From assembly GCA_937129505.1 (NCBI GenBank), contig CAKZNJ010000346.1, forward strand, positions 1-9,515: a stretch of DNA of 9,515 nt, in the 5' to 3' direction. Positions 7,418-9,515 of the stretch are shown here, in pieces. The notes below the pieces were generated by a model. It had not been told where the DNA came from and made no database searches. It worked only from the letters and a program-made list of their open reading frames with translations. The DNA is from an uncultured Anaerolineae bacterium. GTDB taxonomy: Bacteria; Chloroflexota; Anaerolineae; Anaerolineales; UBA4823. Both the position numbers and the translations under genes were made by a program. The stretch's first letter is position 1; each line of letters opens with the position of its first letter.

Positions 7418-7429
7418 ACAACATGTTGT
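7418..7429. promoter_or_regulatory. 12-bp palindrome ACAACATGTTGT, possible operator
   Basis: This is a perfect 12-bp palindrome. It begins seven bases downstream of the -10 box and covers the predicted transcription start of the formate dehydrogenase operon. A dimeric repressor bound here would block initiation. I do not recognise the regulator family, and no regulator gene is adjacent. Confidence 0.4.
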
Positions 7430-7435
7430 ATCGGA

Positions 7436-7444
7436 ATTATAGCA
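7436..7444 (-). promoter_or_regulatory. Extended -10 promoter of the formate dehydrogenase operon
   Basis: On the minus strand the sequence reads TGCTATAAT, a perfect extended -10 element (TGn plus consensus TATAAT). No good -35 box lies 16-18 bases upstream, which is usual for extended -10 promoters. The start of transcription would be near 7429, giving a leader of about 50 bases before the ATG at 7380. Its position supports that ATG and argues against the TTG at 7458. Confidence 0.55.
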
Positions 7445-7606
7445 ATAATTGCCCCCAAAGAAAGGGTGATTTTTCTTATCGGATGTCCCCCCCTTTCCGA
7501 GGGCTGGTCAGCCAGAGGAGATCATCCTGCATAGCCGCTAGGTGATCGAGAATTGGGGGGTCGAAGGCATTTTGCCAAATCTTTAGCGGTCGCCGGCGCA
7601 AATTTT

Positions 7607-8254
7607 TTAGAAATAGCGGTCGTAGTGCCAGCGCAGGGGATTGTTGATAATGTAATTGCGGATGCGATTCAAGGCGCGTTCATTGCGGATAATGTGGTCA
7701 TAGAAACGCGCCTGCCAACCGAATTCGGGGTGCCCATTTTGATTGCACCACCGCGATACGGCCGATTTGTAGGACCGGATGATGGCGCCCAATGAACCGG
7801 CGCGCGGCGAGATGCGCGCCATGGGATTGGGCACGATAGGGGAATCGTTTGCGGCGGTAGGGACGTTGCAATGCAACGTCCCTACCGCCGCAAATGACCC
7901 AACGTCCGCATTATCGCCAACATTCCCCACGTCCGCATTATCGCCAACATCCCCAACGCCCGCAACCTCCTGATCGCTGCGATCATGGATAACAATAATC
8001 CCATGTACGTGATTGGGCATGATGACAAATGCATCCAAATCCACCATACCCACCGTGTGGTTGGGGATTTGCAACCAATAGTCGGCGGCGATGACACCGA
8101 TAGACGAGAGGTGCATCTCGCCGCCGATCACCTGACCCAAAAATGGCCGGCGGTTGCGGGTACAAATGGTGACGAAATACCACCCTGTCGAGGCGTAATC
8201 CCAACCCCGCAGGCGGGTAGTTTCGCTGCGATATTTGTCCTTGAAAAGGGTCAT
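7607..8254 (-). CDS. REP-associated tyrosine transposase (RAYT, Y1 HUH family)
   Basis: This 215-residue single-strand DNA transposase-like protein is of the IS200-related RAYT group, which processes REP palindromes rather than moving a classical insertion sequence. The N-terminal TGWYFVTICTRNRRPFLG (23-40) and FVIMPNHVHGIIVI (76-89) are family motifs. H82-V-H84 is the HUH metal site. The catalytic tyrosine is probably Tyr185 in WQARFYDHIIRNE. The C-terminal helix ends with YIINNPLRWH. All catalytic residues are present, so it looks functional. The loop between the HUH motif and GSLGAIIRSYKS (about 93-150) is expanded. It contains two nine-residue repeats with GDNADVG at 104-110 and 113-119, then residues 121-136 encoded by a perfect inverted repeat. 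The ATG at 8254 has GAGGAGGT (8272-8265) ten bases upstream. It stands alone between chrA and the formate dehydrogenase operon, with no visible partner gene. Confidence 0.92.
   Translation of the reverse strand: MTLFKDKYRSETTRLRGWDYASTGWYFVTICTRNRRPFLGQVIGGEMHLSSIGVIAADYWLQIPNHTVGMVDLDAFVIMPNHVHGIIVIHDRSDQEVAGVGDVGDNADVGNVGDNADVGSFAAVGTLHCNVPTAANDSPIVPNPMARISPRAGSLGAIIRSYKSAVSRWCNQNGHPEFGWQARFYDHIIRNERALNRIRNYIINNPLRWHYDRYF
7848..7894. repeat. Perfect 23-bp inverted repeat (REP/MITE-like palindrome) inside the RAYT gene
   Basis: The arms are 7848-7870 and 7872-7894, separated by the single base 7871. All 23 positions pair, and two more pairs follow after one mismatch at each end. Each arm contains GGTAGGGACGTTGCA, so GTAG occurs on both strands (7857-7860 on +, 7885-7882 on -). 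GTAG is the tetranucleotide next to REP hairpins recognised by the E. coli RAYT. The element is read through in frame as residues 121-136 of the transposase. Confidence 0.9.
7902..7955. repeat. Tandem repeat, two 27-bp units, in the RAYT loop
   Basis: Units 7902-7928 and 7929-7955 both begin ACGTCCGCATTATCGCCAAC and differ only near the end. A shorter degenerate copy (ACGCCCGCAAC) follows from 7956. The period is nine codons, so the frame is kept, and the protein shows two GDNADVG blocks. The repeats lie beside the palindrome in the same variable loop. Confidence 0.88.
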
Positions 8255-8264
8255 GCTATTCTTT

Positions 8265-8272
8265 ACCTCCTC
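8265..8272 (-). promoter_or_regulatory. Strong ribosome binding site of the RAYT gene
   Basis: GAGGAGGT on the minus strand lies ten bases before the ATG at 8254. It fixes the start and suggests the gene is translated well if transcribed. I see no convincing promoter in the 177 bp between this gene and chrA, so readthrough from chrA is possible. Confidence 0.6.
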
Positions 8273-8431
8273 GGATCACCCCTGTCCATCCTGATCACCC
8301 GCAGGACATTGGCCTCGACTAATGTGTATCTAGTTTGCCCGACACCTCCGCCAAGACAAGCGCAATGCAACCACCTTACCCTTTGGCAGCGCAGCAGAAA
8401 GCCACGGGGGCAGCGTTTGAACCAAATAGGC

Positions 8432-9515
8432 TTACCGAAAAGCTGCAGATATCCATCCGATCACCGCCCCACCCAGAATCAGCCACGTTGAGTTGATTTT
8501 GAAACGCATGAGCAAGACCAATGAGACAACCGTACTCACCACCGTTAAAAGGTCAACTAGCGATGCCCTGCCCAACTGCCAGGTCACCGCTGCCATCAGG
8601 CCTAATGAGGTAACATTGACGCCATCCAATAAGCTACTTGCCCAGCTCGACTGCCGCAGGCGAGGGATCAAGGGGTTTGAAATTGTCACGAAAACGAAGG
8701 CGGGCAGAAAGATCCCAACCGTTGCCAGCAGTGCCCCGGGCACTCCCCCAAGAAGGTAGCCAATAAAAGTGGCTGTCGTAAAAACCGGTCCTGGCGTCAC
8801 CTGTCCAACGGCAATCGCATCAATCAACTGTTGGTCGGTGAGCCACCCCAAGCGGACGACAAAGTCGGCGCGCAGAAATGCCAGCAGCACATAGCCACTG
8901 CCATACAACACAGAACCAATTTTCAAGAAGGTGAGGAACAAGAGCGGCAGATTAAAGGGGATTGAGAGCATCATCGAAGGCAAAAACGACGTCCAACCAA
9001 CAGACAGCGGCAGGAGAAAGAGGCTCATTTTTTGCTTTGCCAACTTCTTCAAGTTCACGACAACCATCACAAACAAGCCGCCCACAAAGAGCAAAAGGAT
9101 TTCATTGATGCCATAAAAATACAGCCCTAGAACAACCATTCCAACGACGGCGAGAAAGACATTCTTAATCGCTTTTTGCCCCAGACTCACCAACGCTTGG
9201 ATGATAATGGCAATGATCACCGGCTTAACCCCGTATAACAACCATTCGGCTTGCGGGGTAGAACCCACTTGAACATAGAGCCAGGCTAAGACCATGACCA
9301 TCAGCATAGCCGGCAAAATAAAGCAAAGCCCCCCCAGAATCAACCCCCGCCACCCCGCTCGCAGATACCCTAAATGAATGGCCATCTCGGTTGAATTCGG
9401 ACCCGGAATCAGATTGGTAGCTCCCACCAGATCCAAAAACTGTTGTTCGCTAACCCATTTGCGCCGTTTTACGGTCTCATCGTGCATCATGGCAATATGG
9501 GCTGCCGGACCTCCA
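8432..9515 (-). CDS. chrA: Chromate transporter, two-domain ChrA (CHR family), 5' end outside the window
   Basis: This is a polytopic inner-membrane transporter of the CHR family, whose characterised members export chromate and give chromate resistance. The visible part is 360 residues. Reading continues upstream of the ATG at 9490 as GGPAAHIAMMHDE, the conserved FGGPxAH motif of ChrA, so the true start lies beyond the right edge and that ATG is internal. The first CHR domain has FLDLVGATNLIPGPNSTEMA and HLGYLRAGWRG. The second has QQLIDAIAVGQVTPGPVFTTA and GGVPGALLA, the paired proline-glycine motifs of the duplicated family. About ten hydrophobic helices are apparent, and the C-terminus WISAAFR ends in a normal place. 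This is the long, fused form rather than a pair of short CHR proteins. Substrate is assigned by family only. No chromate-responsive regulator is visible. The stop at 8434 is followed by 177 bp before the RAYT gene. Confidence 0.93.
   Translation of the reverse strand, partial: GGPAAHIAMMHDETVKRRKWVSEQQFLDLVGATNLIPGPNSTEMAIHLGYLRAGWRGLILGGLCFILPAMLMVMVLAWLYVQVGSTPQAEWLLYGVKPVIIAIIIQALVSLGQKAIKNVFLAVVGMVVLGLYFYGINEILLLFVGGLFVMVVVNLKKLAKQKMSLFLLPLSVGWTSFLPSMMLSIPFNLPLLFLTFLKIGSVLYGSGYVLLAFLRADFVVRLGWLTDQQLIDAIAVGQVTPGPVFTTATFIGYLLGGVPGALLATVGIFLPAFVFVTISNPLIPRLRQSSWASSLLDGVNVTSLGLMAAVTWQLGRASLVDLLTVVSTVVSLVLLMRFKINSTWLILGGAVIGWISAAFR

Noticed and set aside
7381..7458. N-terminal extension of the NuoE-NuoF protein from a TTG at 7458
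   Set aside because: The TTG lies upstream of the predicted promoter, and the added 26 residues are hydrophobic and unlike NuoE.
7479..7500. Inverted repeat TCGGA...TCCGA as a terminator for the RAYT gene
   Set aside because: The stem is only five base pairs with a 12-base C-rich loop and no T-run follows on the minus strand.
7584..7622. Direct repeat TAGCGGTCG at 7584-7592 and 7614-7622 as transposition target duplication
   Set aside because: The second copy lies within the last codons of the transposase gene and nothing element-like sits between the copies. Nine shared bases 30 bp apart are not strong evidence.
9488..9490. ATG at 9490 as the start of chrA
   Set aside because: The frame is open to the window edge and encodes the conserved GGPAAH motif upstream of this ATG, so the start must lie outside.

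Overview
The window is a bacterial chromosomal segment in which every gene I can support lies on the minus strand, so transcription runs from the right edge towards the left. I can see no rRNA, tRNA, CRISPR array or phage gene. Moderately GC-rich coding sequence, strong AGGAGG-type ribosome binding sites, a cytosolic NAD-linked formate dehydrogenase, a LivJ-type binding lipoprotein and a REP-associated transposase together suggest an anaerobic or facultative bacterium. My guess is the phylum Chloroflexota (Anaerolineae-like). That is an impression from gene style, not something the sequence proves.

Layout from right to left along transcription. (1) 8432-9515: a chromate transporter of the two-domain ChrA type, whose 5' end lies beyond the right edge. 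(2) 7607-8254: a REP-associated tyrosine transposase (RAYT) with intact HUH and tyrosine motifs. It carries a perfect 23-bp inverted repeat and a 27-bp tandem repeat in frame inside its own coding sequence. (3) 7381-7606: an intergenic stretch with an extended -10 promoter and a 12-bp palindrome at the predicted start site of the next operon. (4) 2673-7380: a three-gene NAD-dependent formate dehydrogenase operon, made of a NuoE-NuoF fusion, a small HoxU/NuoG-N-like iron-sulfur protein and a cysteine-type molybdopterin catalytic subunit. (5) 2296-2672: an AT-rich 377-bp gap with no convincing gene. (6) 43-2295: a proline-racemase-family protein with the Cys/Thr pair of trans-3-hydroxy-L-proline dehydratase, followed 60 bp later by a branched-chain-amino-acid-type substrate-binding lipoprotein.

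The formate dehydrogenase proteins form a continuous electron path. Formate is oxidised at the Mo-bisMGD centre of FdhF. Electrons pass through its [4Fe-4S] cluster, then the [4Fe-4S] and [2Fe-2S] clusters of the small protein, then the [4Fe-4S]/FMN site of the NuoF part, and finally reach NAD+. The reverse direction, CO2 reduction, is also possible. The subunit arrangement differs from the classical FdsGBA enzyme. FdsG and FdsB are fused, the FdsA ferredoxin region is a separate gene, and that protein lacks the His/Cys-ligated [4Fe-4S] motif expected between its 2Fe-2S and 2x[4Fe-4S] parts.

The dehydratase and binding protein look like part of an uptake-and-degradation locus for hydroxyproline or a related amino acid. 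Permease and ATPase genes would be expected beyond the left edge.

The least ordinary features are the RAYT gene carrying its own palindrome and the reorganised formate dehydrogenase without the His-Cys cluster. I did not find a clear, wholly unknown system.
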